64,000 nucleotides of DNA. It comes from Caenorhabditis elegans. Its lineage: Eukaryota; Nematoda; Chromadorea; Rhabditida; Rhabditidae. Under the pieces are notes generated by a model, which did no database searches, had not been told where the DNA came from, and saw only the letters and a list, made by a program, of their open reading frames with translations. Where the stretch lies: positions 4,460,501 to 4,524,500 of the forward strand of contig NC_003280.10 in assembly GCF_000002985.6 (NCBI RefSeq), given 5' to 3'. Below, piece by piece: positions 11,103 to 21,614 of the stretch (its first letter is position 1; every line of letters begins with the position of its first letter). The translations under genes and the position numbers were made by a program.

Positions 11103-12833
11103 ATGACAAAAAATGGCAAAGGAAACCGAAAAAGCACCACGATCCACGTCATCAAACCACCGATGCAGATTCCAGCTCGAGTGGATCCACCGAAACCGCT
11201 GAAGGATTTCTACTGCGGAGTTGAGGGAAACTTAGCCTGCACCCGCATCGTCGTCATCGATTCAGCGAATACTCGCTACTGGAGAACCGTCGTCGGAACT
11301 GATCTTCACTACTTCAAGCCCAGAGTAGCTTCGGAGACGATCGCTTCAGGCGTCGAAGCTGCGATGAGAAAAGCGACTGGCAAGGACAATTGGAGAGAGA
11401 AGGGCGTCATTCGACGCGTCGTCGTCCTGTTCGCCCAGACTGATCGGGGTGATAAAGTCGACGATCTCGTGACTTTTTTCCGGAATAAATATGTTTCCGT
11501 GGCGCCTGAGAAGAGAATCTGTGAAGATTTCCATGTTATGTCCGAAATCGACGCAGTTGCACCGGCTCATTTCCAGAAAGGAGAAGGTAAATTTAATTTC
11601 GAATCTTGAGAAAAATAAATTAAATTCAACATTTTTATTAAGAAGGAATTGCTCTTCAAGCCGGCGTCGACGCATTCTGCAGACTGGTCTTAAAGGACGG
11701 TACAATGAAGAAGCCCGACATCACACCAGGCATGATTGGACATGGAGGTGCCTACTGGTGTGGACGTACATCCTTCCAGATGTTTGTCAATGACGTTGAG
11801 CGTGGCACGGAGAACATGATGAGCCGAGGCAACAAGAGCAGTGTGACGGACAAAATAAAAGACGTGTTCAAGACGGTATTTTCAATGAAGAATGACCGAG
11901 ACCTGCTTCAAATGAATGAAATATGCTTCTCCAATTATTATAAGCATCGTCTGGCGCTGTTCACCGAAAAGTTGGCCAGACGTAAGTAAAAACTCCGGTT
12001 TACTCTACTGATTTTGCAGCTCGTGTACTCCCCGAGGATTTTTTTTTTAAATTCAAAGAATCAATCTTTCGTAAAAATATTTTTTTTATTCAAAAAATCA
12101 ATTTTCGTCACAATAAAAATTTTCGTCACATCAAAAAAACTTTTTAAAAAATCAATTTTTCGACAGAATATTTTTTTAAAAATTAAAAAAAATCAATTTT
12201 TCGTTAAAATATTTTGTTTTAATTCAAAAAATCTATGTTTTGCCAAACTATTTTTTAAAAATTCAAAAAAAATCAATTTTTCGTCAAAATATTTTTTAAA
12301 TAAATTCAAAAAAATAAATTTTTCGTTAAAATATTTTTTTAAAAATTCAAAAAATCAATTTTTGTCAAAATATCAACAAATAAAATCCAAAAAAAATCAA
12401 ATATTTATTTCAAGTCATGTTTTTTTCAGATAATATGATTGGCGACGTGGACACTACAAAACAGGAAGAGGGAGAAGAGGAAGAGCAAAATGAGCAAGTG
12501 GAAGAGTATGAACAGCTCCCTGTAATCGCCGAAGTCTTCCACAACGCCGGAATCACACTCGGAAATCTCGTTGTAAACGTCTTGCGTCAATATCCCCCCA
12601 CTGAGAAAGAGAAAACACTGAAAATTCTGCTCTTCGGACGAATGTTCGATTCTTATAAAAATCTGATGAGCGGCTTCCTCGACTCGATCTCTGATACAGG
12701 ATTCGAACGCGTCGAGCTCTACCGAAAGAAGGAAGTTTCTGCGGTGACTGCTGCAATCCACGCGGCATCACTGGACAATATCGAGCTGGGCATGAACGAA
12801 ATGGAGTTTATCGATCGTGTCGCATTCTGCTAG
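11103..12833 (+). CDS. Diverged NAGK paralogue, probable pseudokinase
   Basis: Three exons (11103-11586, 11646-11981, 12430-12833) give 407 aa. The fold follows NAGK from end to end: YCGVEG at 37-42, a conserved-position Asp at 150, a FCRLVLKDGT segment, MIGHGGAYW, and the C-terminal LFGRMFDSY...GF block. The nucleotide-site signatures are gone, however. The GGGT-type loop after VEG reads NLACT, the second phosphate loop GTGS reads GVDA (168-171), and SGG/SGAED reads AQTDRGD. A family-atypical acidic run (285-302, Glu-rich) starts exon 3. It lies 655 bases after the stop of the intact NAGK, in the same orientation, which points to an old tandem duplication. Catalysis is therefore doubtful, and a sugar-sensing or scaffold role is only a guess. 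A TTTTTCAG acceptor ending at 11094 fits trans-splicing. The exon 2 acceptor is an unusual AAGAAG tandem. Confidence 0.82.
12047..12385 (+). repeat. Tandem-like AT-rich repeat in pseudokinase intron 2
   Basis: Units of about 50-60 bases, with a core AAAAAATCAATTTTTCGT followed by an AAAATATTTTTT run, repeat about seven times. An open frame of 139 codons crosses it, but it is a by-product of the repeat. Confidence 0.65.
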
Positions 12834-13506
12834 AAGATCTTTAAATTTCCATAATTTATATAATGTGTATATTGTGTATTTATTTATATTGCCATATTTT
12901 TCAACTCCATTCTTGTGTCATGAGCAATCCCACTAAATTATTTTCTATAAAAACCACCAAATAGGTTTGAATTACATACATCAGTTTCCTGTAAATCTCT
13001 CCCCAATTCACCTCTCAATTGTTTGCTTTTCAAAGTATAAAATAAGCATAGACATCTTTCGCTCATCCGCTCCGTCCATTATGTAATTTATATACACAAG
13101 ACCCCCTGTTGCCTACCCTCCCCACTAGCATTCTTCATCTTATTCATTACGAAGTTTCACTGCAATAGGGCTACTAGCTAGCGCAAGCTAATTATCATTA
13201 TGTAACTGTGAAAATGACGGAAAAGTATATAGATTCTTCGTTTCTTTCCAGTTTTTTAAAAGTTCTTTCCGTTAAGTTTCTTCTACAGAATTCGGGTGGT
13301 GGGCGATGCCAAGAGAGTATAGTGTTCTCGAGTGTTTGCACTAGATTATGCACATTGTTCGCACGTTTTTCATTGAATAGGGGAGAACTTTTCGTGGGGT
13401 CACCAGCTCATGTGTGAACTTTTAATATTTTATTCTTAAGGTGTTCGGTTTGAAAATTTACTTATAATATTATACATACGCGAAATTTGGCGATTTTTGC
13501 ATCAAA
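12834..13506. other. Intergenic sequence after the pseudokinase gene
   Basis: This holds the 3' flank of the NAGK-like gene, where I see no canonical AATAAA close to the stop, and then unique-looking sequence with pyrimidine-rich tracts. No coding exon pair could be supported. Confidence 0.4.
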
Positions 13507-13974
13507 AATACGGTAAATGGTCTCGACGCGACAAATTTTGTTGTTACGAAGTTTTCATCGAATATAATTTTTTTTGAAAAAAAAAACTATCAAAAATCGA
13601 TGAAAATTCCCCAAATTCGAATTACAGTACTCTTTAAAGGCGCATAACATTTTCCAATTCAACAAAAATTTATGGAATGCGCCTTTACGGCTTGGTTACT
13701 GTAGTCTAAACATTTTTATTTTGGCAGACGTGTACCTTTAAAGGGTTACGGTATTTTTATTGATTGTTTTTGAAAGATTGAAAAAAGCTTTTTGTAAAGC
13801 CAGATATTAATTTTAGGACTCTCACTAAGAACGAAATATTTTAAAATCGAGTGTGCGCCTTTAGGAATTACAGTAACCCCAAAAAAAGTTTGAAACTACA
13901 GTACTCCTTAAAGGCGCGCACAATTTTGTGTTTAACAAAGATTTGTCGTTTCGAGACCAGAAACGGTATTTTTA
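13507..13974. repeat. Composite palindromic repeat, GGTCTCG/CGCCTTTAAAG family
   Basis: The outer ends are ATACGGTAAATGGTCTCGAC and GTTTCGAGACCAGAAACGGT. Between them lie several alternating copies of GCGCCTTTAAAG and AGTACTGTAA. The extra internal copies suggest one element inserted into another, or an internal duplication. Confidence 0.65.
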
Positions 13975-14881
13975 GCGGAAAGTTGCCGATTTTCGTTGCG
14001 AGACTTCTTTCTGGGCAAAAATCGCTAAAATTTACAACTTTTCGCCTAAAATCATCTGAAAGCTCTCGCGAGCCCCCGAAAATCCCAGCTGATCTTTCGA
14101 TCATTTTAATGACACGTGTTTTGTTCCCTGATCAGATCGCCAACGTGACGTGGCAATGCGCTGTCAGTGATCCCACACACACACACACGGAAAGTCAATA
14201 AACACCGGTGGTGGAGGTCTCGGAGCTGTCAAAAATGGCCTCGAGATCTTCTAAGTGAGCAGGAAAATATGAAGAAACAGAAGAATAAGGAGAAGGTAAC
14301 ACACCACCTGCTACTTTTTATGAATTTTCTCTTTTCAATTCATAATTACTCTTGACCATCTTCCCCCAAATTTCTCTGACCTTGTTTCTCTTGCTTCAAT
14401 CTCGTTCGGGTACATTTGTGTACTCTTGGTCGTGTTTTTGTCTGATGCTTCCGTCGTCGTCTCAATTTCTCCTAATTCCTAATCCGTGTTGAATTCTGAT
14501 TTCCGATTGAATACTGGTCGCCACCCTAAAACAATAAGCTTTCCCTGTTCCCGACACGAATTGTCTCCTTCTTCTTGTTGTTTTTTTGTGCCTACCGCCC
14601 GTATTTGAAACCGTGTTTCTTCTCCATTTCAACATACAATTCGTCATCGACACAAAGCCTGTCTGCGTCACTTCATCTTCTATACTATCTCGAATTGAAA
14701 CAAAAACGGATAACTTTGGGATTACCCAATGATTCAGTTCCACTCACACACCGTGAATACTTTTGTGCCTTTCATTTTGTTTTTCACAACGACGCTGGGT
14801 CCCGCCACGAATCTGCAATTGCTATGGAAACTTATGAAATTTCGAAATGTTATCCTAATCTGAAAATTTGAGATTTCAGCT

Positions 14882-15042
14882 GCAAAAATAAGGTGTCTGG
14901 TCTCGAAACGGCAGGCTTTTGTTATATCCGAAAACTCATGCGCCTTTAAAGAGTACTGTAGTTTCAAAATTGGCATAGATTTTTCATAGTTTTTGCGTAC
15001 ACATTTTACAATAAAGTGTCGTGTTGAGACCCACTTTTTGGA
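14882..15042. repeat. Palindromic repeat, partial, same family
   Basis: The left end AGGTGTCTGGTCTCGAAACG, with TGCGCCTTTAAAGAGTACTG, is intact. The right end is reduced to GTGTCGTGTTGAGACCCAC. The right arm has lost the CTTTAAAG block. Confidence 0.55.
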
Positions 15043-15148
15043 GGCATTTCCGGACGTGAGACAATATTTTTAGAAGACCAAAGTTTCCAATAAAGTAAAT
15101 TTCATAACTAATTTGGAATTTCAGGAATTTTGGCGATTCAAAAAAATA

Positions 15149-16399
15149 TTAGGTTGGTCAAAAAGTCTTTGCAAAATTTGTTTGTTTCTTCATTGCTCAG
15201 CGTTAATTTATTTTTTTCCAATTCTGTTTTTTTATTTGCACAGTGCGTAATGTGCATGTTTAATATATTTGAAAAAACTTTTCGGTGCTGTTCAAAATGA
15301 CCGAGAATTTGCTCGCCGAACGTCACGCCCTCCGAGGGGTTTTTCTGTACGAGTTCCCCCAAAGCTGCAATTGCAACGAAGCTCGTCGTAACATGTGTGT
15401 AGTGTTAGGCAAGAACTCTGTCACCTACAATACCATGAAGTTTTGGTTCGAAAAGTTCACGAAAAAGAACTACCATCTCGATGATAAACCAAGATAAGAT
15501 CGCTCTCGTTTGGATATCGATGAGGATATTTCGAGAGCCCTGGAAGATGATTCAAGAGCAACGTCACGCGAACTTTCTGCGACTCTCAAGCATCCCCAAA
15601 GAATCATCATCAACCATCTCCAAAAAACCGGAAAGATAGAAAAGTTCGGTCAACTCGTTCCTCACAAATTGTCCGATTCTCAGAAAAATTGCTTTGTGAC
15701 CTCTCTCTTTCGCTGCTCACTAGGAAACGAACAACGGACTGGGTTAAAGATATCATTACTGGAAATGATAAATGGGTATTGTATGTTAGCCATACCAGGA
15801 AAAAAGAGTGGGTCCCGGTTGAGGAAACCGCGACACCTGACCTCAAATGAGAACTTCACGGAAAAAAGTGCTTCTCTCAATTGGGCGGGACAGTAAGGGT
15901 GTCATTTCCAGAGAGCTTCTTCCAGACTTTGCTACAATCAACGCTGGCCTATACTGCATTTAATTGGAAAAGGTGGTCCATGCTCATCGATTACATCGCC
16001 CTAGAGGATCAAAGTTGTTGCTGCTCCATGACAACGCAAGACCGCATACAACTTTTAAGACCCGCCAGAAGCTCCAGACAGTCGGAATCCAAATTTTGTC
16101 TTACCCATCGTATTCGCCGGGCTTGGCTCCTACTGACTACCATCTGTTCCGCTCACTCCAGAATCACCTTGCCGGGCAGAAGTTTCATGATCGAAAGGTC
16201 GTCGAAACGGGGTTGGACGACTTCTTTGCCTCCTAATCGCAGGAGTTCTAGGTGGAGGGTACTGTTCAACTTCCGTTGTGTTGGCAAGAAGTCATAGGCA
16301 TTAATGGTAAATATATTACCCATTGAATCTTGTTCGCTTTGAAAAAATACTACTTCCAAAAAAAATCAAAATTTTGCAAAGACTTTTTGACCAACCTAA
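15149..16399 (+). mobile_element. mariner transposon, structurally complete, coding region broken
   Basis: Terminal inverted repeats TTAGGTTGGTCAAAAAGTC (15149) and the complementary GACTTTTTGACCAACCTAA (ending 16399) bound 1251 bases. They are flanked by TA on both sides (15147-15148 and 16400-16401), the Tc1/mariner target duplication. Length and ends are typical of mariner elements. The transposase inside is not intact. The element lies in gene-free sequence between the NAGK-like gene and the secreted protein gene at 18128. Confidence 0.93.
15297..16236 (+). pseudogene. mariner transposase pseudogene (D,D34D type)
   Basis: The N-terminal part (from 15297) shows the helix-turn-helix region with NYNTMKFWF-like sequence. 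The frame then stops at 15495-15497 just after DDKPR. A later frame continues with DIDEDISRALEDDSRATSRE, and a third frame carries HDNARPHT and YSPGLAPTDYHLF. The last two acidic residues are separated by 34 residues, the mariner D34D spacing. At least one in-frame stop and two frameshifts separate the parts, so no functional transposase can be made from this copy. Confidence 0.9.
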
Positions 16400-16401
16400 T
16401 A

Positions 16402-17380
16402 TATAAAAAATTATTTTTAAAAGCTTCAAGTTTTCGTTTTCCTGTATTATAGTTTCGTAAGTTCTCCTATAAATATAATTTCCAACATATTTTTCTAGAT
16501 ACATTAGTCATGTTCGCTAGCTTGAACTTACATTACTCGGCTTCATTCCAATTTGCTCACATTCTCCCAGAGTCACCAAAAAGACGAAAAGTCTGAACTC
16601 ATAGTTTTCAGGTAGGCGGTAGGCAAGAGATTACCGTCTCGTAGGCAGATAGGCAGGCATTTCTATGTCTATTAGCTAGGCTACTGCGCTCTAATGATAG
16701 ATATAAAGAAGTAAGCTCATAAAATCTAGAGCCTCCACATTACAAGAGCATACCGTTTCTCTCGGTGGGTCATATATTCATTGCTATATTCATTTGCTAA
16801 GATTTTTTTTGCTAAGACACGATATTCATTGCTAAGATTTTTGCAAACGCATAATAGTTTAAAGTCTCCTCATTCCCCCTCCCCAAACTCCCCAAACATT
16901 CAAAGTAAAAATTCCAAGGATCAGAACCGCCCGTGTCAAAAAACTACAGTACTCCTGATATGCTTAACCTACATATCTGTAATTCCATCCTCCCATGGTC
17001 ATACCCCAAGTAGTAGTAGTAGTCGTACTAGTCATTGTACGGTTCACTGCACCCCTCCTTCTCGTTTTTGAAGAATATTCAAAGAATATTCATAAGCGGT
17101 GGTGGTCGGTTTTTTGTGTTGTCAATTTCAATTCAAAACTGTTTGTTTGCATTTCTCGTCCTCCTCCCCCCCCCTCTCCCCAACAACTACTTTTTTTCTT
17201 CAAAAACGCAACGTTCCATGACGACCCCCAAGATGAGAAAAACCAGAAGTCGCCGAGAAAAGGCGGAGAGAGGACTATTATCTTATTGCTTTTACACCAA
17301 GGGCATTTTTGGAAATTCTTTGGGAAAGAATTTGAACTTACCGACTTCGACCGACTTCGACCGACCGACTTGAATTTAAG
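16402..17380. other. Gene-free sequence after mariner
   Basis: This stretch contains small islands of the GTAGGCAGGTAGGCAT-type repeat (16612-16662), a short ATTCATTGCTAAGATTTTT direct repeat (about 16780-16835) and a C9 run near 17166. No exon structure could be supported. Confidence 0.4.
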
Positions 17381-17384
17381 TTTT

Positions 17385-17795
17385 CATGCCTACTAGCATG
17401 CCTGTCTATTTCATGCCTGCCTACCTAAGCACCTACCTCATGTTTGCCTGCAGAAAGTTTTCATCATTTTTTTTCCTATTCTAGTGCATGTCTACTTCAT
17501 GCTTACCTACCTCATGCCTGTCCATGCCTACCTATGTACCTACTTCATGTCTACCTCACTCATGCTCGCCTAGCTAATTCCTGTCCTCTCGTGCCTGCCT
17601 ACACCTACCTGAGTAAATACTTCATGCCTGTCTGCCTACGGATTTCCTTATTTTTGCATCCCTGCCTACTTTCATCTCTACCTACCTTGTGTCTGCCTAC
17701 ACCTTCCCAAGTACTTACTCTTACAATTTCCCGGCGTGACTATGAGTCTTTTTCATACCTACCTAAATACCTACTCCATGCCTGCCTACGTGCCA
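17385..17795. repeat. CCTGCCTACCTAC-type dispersed repeat tract
   Basis: Dozens of near-copies of TGCCTACCT, CATGCCTGCCTAC and similar words, many preceded by TTCATG or CTCATG. Open frames across it are artefacts rich in Tyr, Leu, Pro, Cys and Thr. Other large tracts are at 22998, 24580 and 25650. Confidence 0.8.
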
Positions 17796-18127
17796 TCGAA
17801 AAATGATCTTTAATCTACACCTCAATTTTTGAAAAATTTTCAGAATTCTTTCAAGAAACGCCCATTAAAATTCGCTGAACTTTTTTTTGATGAGTCATAC
17901 TTTTTCCCCAAGTAGCTGCATTAATTCAACTAGATAGACTTTTCATGAACTCGGCAAACAAACTTTCCACGTCACAATCTTTACTCAATAACTACTATAT
18001 AACTTGATTTTTCGCATTGCTTTTCACTACTGTCTGTCTTATTTTTCAGCGATTCCCAATAGAATCTTGTTTATTTTGTGAAAATATTAATAAAAATGAA
18101 TTCCCAAATTTCAGATCAATACGAAAA

Positions 18128-20268
18128 ATGAACAAATCACTAACCCTTTTTTTGGCAATCCTTCCAGCTACAGTACTCACGTTAACGTGTGCAGTCTGTG
18201 AATTCAAGCTTCTCCCGCCACACGATTCCGAATGCAATGGCTCTTGTGAAGGAGATGTATGTTTTATTGGTATGTACGTTTTCACCGAATTCTTAGATTT
18301 TTAAAAATAAATTTTTAAAAAATTGAAGTTTTTCAGTTGTGAACAAATATTTCAACGGAACAATAAATGCCGGGTGTATGCACTTACGAGAAGACGATTC
18401 ATTCGAAGATAGAGCCATTTGTCATAGGTATGGAATTTTATTCATCTTCAGGTAGGCGTAGGCCGCCTCATTCCTACCTACCACCTACTTCATGAATTTG
18501 GGAGTATCGTGTAATTTTATCTCAAAAAACCAAACATTATTTTTTTTTCCTTAATTTTGACGCTATTTAGGCTTGGGTTTATAGCGTTTTTTTCATTTTT
18601 CAAAGGGTTCCCGTTGGCCGATCAAAGCGAAATTTAACAGAGAGTCGTATAGGCCACCAAGAAGTTAACCCTCTCAGATCTAAAACATTTTTACAAACTG
18701 TATTCTATTTTTCTGTTGTTTCAGAGGAACCTATGATAACCGATGTGCCTGCTCAACATTTGATAATTGTAACAACCCAAATGTTTCAATTTCCAACTAC
18801 ACCTTCACCGAATCTCCAGTGCTCGAAAACTATCAATGGGTCCCACAAATCCAGCCACCAATGCCATCCAGTAAGCTTACAAATTCAGTTTCAAAATATA
18901 ATTTCATTTCCAGTCCAACCAATACTTCCACCAAAAGATATCCCAATCGGTGGAGATTTAAACGAAACTGTCACAGAGTTGGAAAATGGAGTGGAAGATG
19001 ATTTGGAGAAGGAGTTGGACGAACGGACGAATGCCACACAGATTTTGTATGTTTCTAGGAGTTTTTTGAAACACTGAACAAAACGCTTTTGCAGGCGAAA
19101 CGAAGAGAATGACGATTTGTTGACAGTGACAACATCTGTCGGATTAAACATTCGAGATCATACGAACAGGATCAACACCAGTTCTGCTAACAATACGTCC
19201 ACTTCCCAACAGAATGTGGTGGTAGAGACATCAACGACAGGAACGAGGTTTGTGAATAGGGAAATGTAGAATTTTGAGGAAACAAAATGGTATTTGAAAA
19301 GTAGAGCTCTATCTTGGCAGCCTTGGTCTTGACAGGAGCCTCCTCAAATTTGTGTGGCAAGTTTCCAAAACATGCCGTCTATGCGAAATAATTTAGTTTT
19401 CACATAGAAAAAATTATATGTACAGATATGTAGAGAAATGTTTAATTGACCCGCGTATCATGTTCATGTTTGTTTAAGAATTTGAAGGGGTCTTAAATCT
19501 TGGCTACAAATTGTCATTTTTCTGTCAAAATTTTGATGTACTTTCAGCAACTTTAGACATTATTTTCTGATAAATTATATATTTTTCTATATGGCTACAT
19601 TGATTTTCAATTTTTAAGCTTAAATTTTCGTACTGTAAAGATCAGATATTAGCAGCTTCTAAAAGCTCGTTAGAGCACATTTTTAGTTTTTGTCCTCTCC
19701 AAAAACTTACTAAGAACCTTTAAACATAGTGCAAAATTGTTGCTGAAAATGCTCATTTCTTAAAGTTCAATAGAGCCAGTTTTGCGAATTAGTTCGTAGC
19801 TTGACCTAAAAATTACTTTTTATCCAAATTAATGATTTCCAAAAATTTGTACATTTTTCTGGATTCGTAATAAATCTACCAAATCCGAACCGAACCACAA
19901 ATAACATAGACATTCCTGAAACTCAAACAAATATCTTATTTAAAAAAATGTTTTTATCCAAAATTGAAAATTATCTGCTCTCAAAACCTGTCCCTCAACT
20001 CGACTTTTACAGTTAGATTTATTATTTCCGCTTATTTCCGCCATAATTTAATTGACCGCATTAAACTAGTCCTATTTCCAGCTTCACACCCGGCCACGGA
20101 AGCGTCGAAGTTACCAAGGTCACCCAAGAAGCCTCACCACCAAAGTTGAACCCATCGAACAGAAATCTTACAACTGACGGAACCCAAAACCGGGACCCGA
20201 ATTCAACAGGAAGCTGGAAGCTTTTCATTGTTGCACTAATTCCAATTCTTCTTAAAAATCTCTTGTGA
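18128..20268 (+). CDS. Secreted Cys-rich (ET/Ly6-like) protein with GPI-anchor-type tail
   Basis: Six exons in phase: 18128-18269, 18337-18427, 18725-18870, 18914-19046, 19095-19247 and 20082-20268 (283 aa). Residues 1-20 are a hydrophobic signal peptide. The next 90 residues hold ten cysteines ending in a CACSTFDNCNNPN motif, which resembles the nematode ET module or a Ly6/uPAR-like fold. I cannot separate the two by eye. The rest is a Thr/Ser/Asn-rich stalk with many NxS/T sites. It ends in a hydrophobic segment (FIVALIPILL) with only a few residues after it, the form of a GPI-attachment signal. It is probably a cell-surface glycoprotein of unknown role. An acceptor ending at 18114 precedes the ATG. 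The last intron (19248-20081) is long for this gene and has no visible content. Confidence 0.82.
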
Positions 20269-20430
20269 TTCTATTTCCCTTTTCCAAAAATCCCCTCCAA
20301 AAAACATTCCATGTACATATTTACTAGCCATCCGCTCCGCATTCTCCAAACTTCCCATGCATTCAATCCTTCCAATTCCGGTGTTTTTCGTCTTTTTTTT
20401 TGTTATTTTTTGTTTTGTTTTTTTTCTTTG

Positions 20431-20436
20431 AATAAA
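20431..20436 (+). terminator. Poly(A) signal of the Cys-rich secreted protein gene
   Basis: AATAAA lies 163 bases after the stop and only 89 bases before the stop codon of the convergent 77-aa gene, so the two 3' ends nearly meet. Confidence 0.6.
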
Positions 20437-20524
20437 TGAAACTATAAGAAAAGAAGATTAATTGAATATTTGGAGAATTGAAATTTAAATATACAATACA
20501 CAATGTTCAGAGATCAGAAAAAAA

Positions 20525-21614
20525 TCACTTGTTTTCTGGCTTCTCGTCGTCTTTTTTCTCGGCTACTGCTTCAGGGATTTGTTGTCTGGCGGCGAGTTTT
20601 GAGAGCAAAGGAGCTGCTGGATGACGGGCAGTGTCGGCCTGAAAACGGAAGATTTGTTGATAAAATATGATTTTCAATAGCTGGGCTATTGAAGTGCCGA
20701 CCAGAAATTCTTCAAAATGTCATATTGCACCATGTTTTCCTAATTTTTGTCATAAAAATTATATTATAGTAAATAGAATAATTTTTTCTTTATTTTAAAA
20801 TAGCTTTCATTTTAGTTTAAAAAATTAAAAACTATCAAACTTTTTCCCGACAAATTCCAACTTTCAGGCAGTTTTACAGTTTTTTTTTACATTTTTTAAT
20901 TGCTCCAACTAAACTCAAAGCTATTTTCAAATAAAGCACATATTTTTCATTTTTTATTATCAAAATTGAATGTAAAATATTGACACATTTTGTCCAATTT
21001 TTAAGAATTGCTGGCCTGCATTTGCCGAACAAACTTATCTAACTCTCGTATTTTTTACTCTATAGAGTGAGTTTGCAGGATAATTTTCTTAACCGAAAAA
21101 TCCAAAAAAATCTATTTGAGGCCCAAACCCCCTAAAAATTTCTCAGATGTCTGAATCATTTCGATAATATTTCAGTAATGTTTCCGAAACTAAAAATTAG
21201 ACTTTGTTTCAAAAAATCACCTGGGAGAAACGTCGCATATTGGACGGCAACAAGTGCAGTGGATTGGTCTCAATGGTTAACGAGTGGCGATGTCTGGAAA
21301 TATGATAATTATTTTTTATTATACTGAAGATTCTAAAGAAGAAGCTTCTCAGACAAACTTCTTAGAAAAAACAAAGTGTGAAAGATTCGAAGAATTATTA
21401 AGACGCGACGCCGCAATTGACTCGCACAATTTTAAAGAAAATTTGTTTTTTTTTTCACAATTTTCACTGCCTGCCTGCCTCATGCCTACTTGCAAAGTTT
21501 ACGCCAGGTAGGCACGAGGTAGGCACGTAGGCTTGAACGCCAGCCTTTTCAATGTTCCAAAACCTACCCCATGTTGTAACCTGTTGGTGGAGAGGCGTCT
21601 TGTTGCGAGGCCAT
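20525..21614 (-). CDS. Unrecognised 77-aa protein, three exons
   Basis: On the minus strand I join 21614-21568, 21293-21221 and 20638-20525, all with good GT/AG sites and matching phase. The ATG follows a TTTTTTCAG acceptor by six bases, which suits trans-splicing. The product starts MASQQDASPPTGYNMGHRHS. It has a middle segment ETNPLHLLPSNMRRFSQ, then a helix-prone PLLSKLAARQQIPEA stretch and a charged Lys/Glu/Asp-rich tail. There is no signal peptide or membrane segment, and no family is recognised. Each exon is shorter than 115 bases, so open-frame scans would miss the gene. It is convergent with the secreted Cys-rich protein gene. The support is splice-site quality and phase only. Confidence 0.65.

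Noticed and set aside
12014..12433. Open frame of 139 codons rich in Phe, Lys and Ile
   Set aside because: It runs through the tandem AT-rich repeat in intron 2 of the NAGK-like gene and has no family-like composition.
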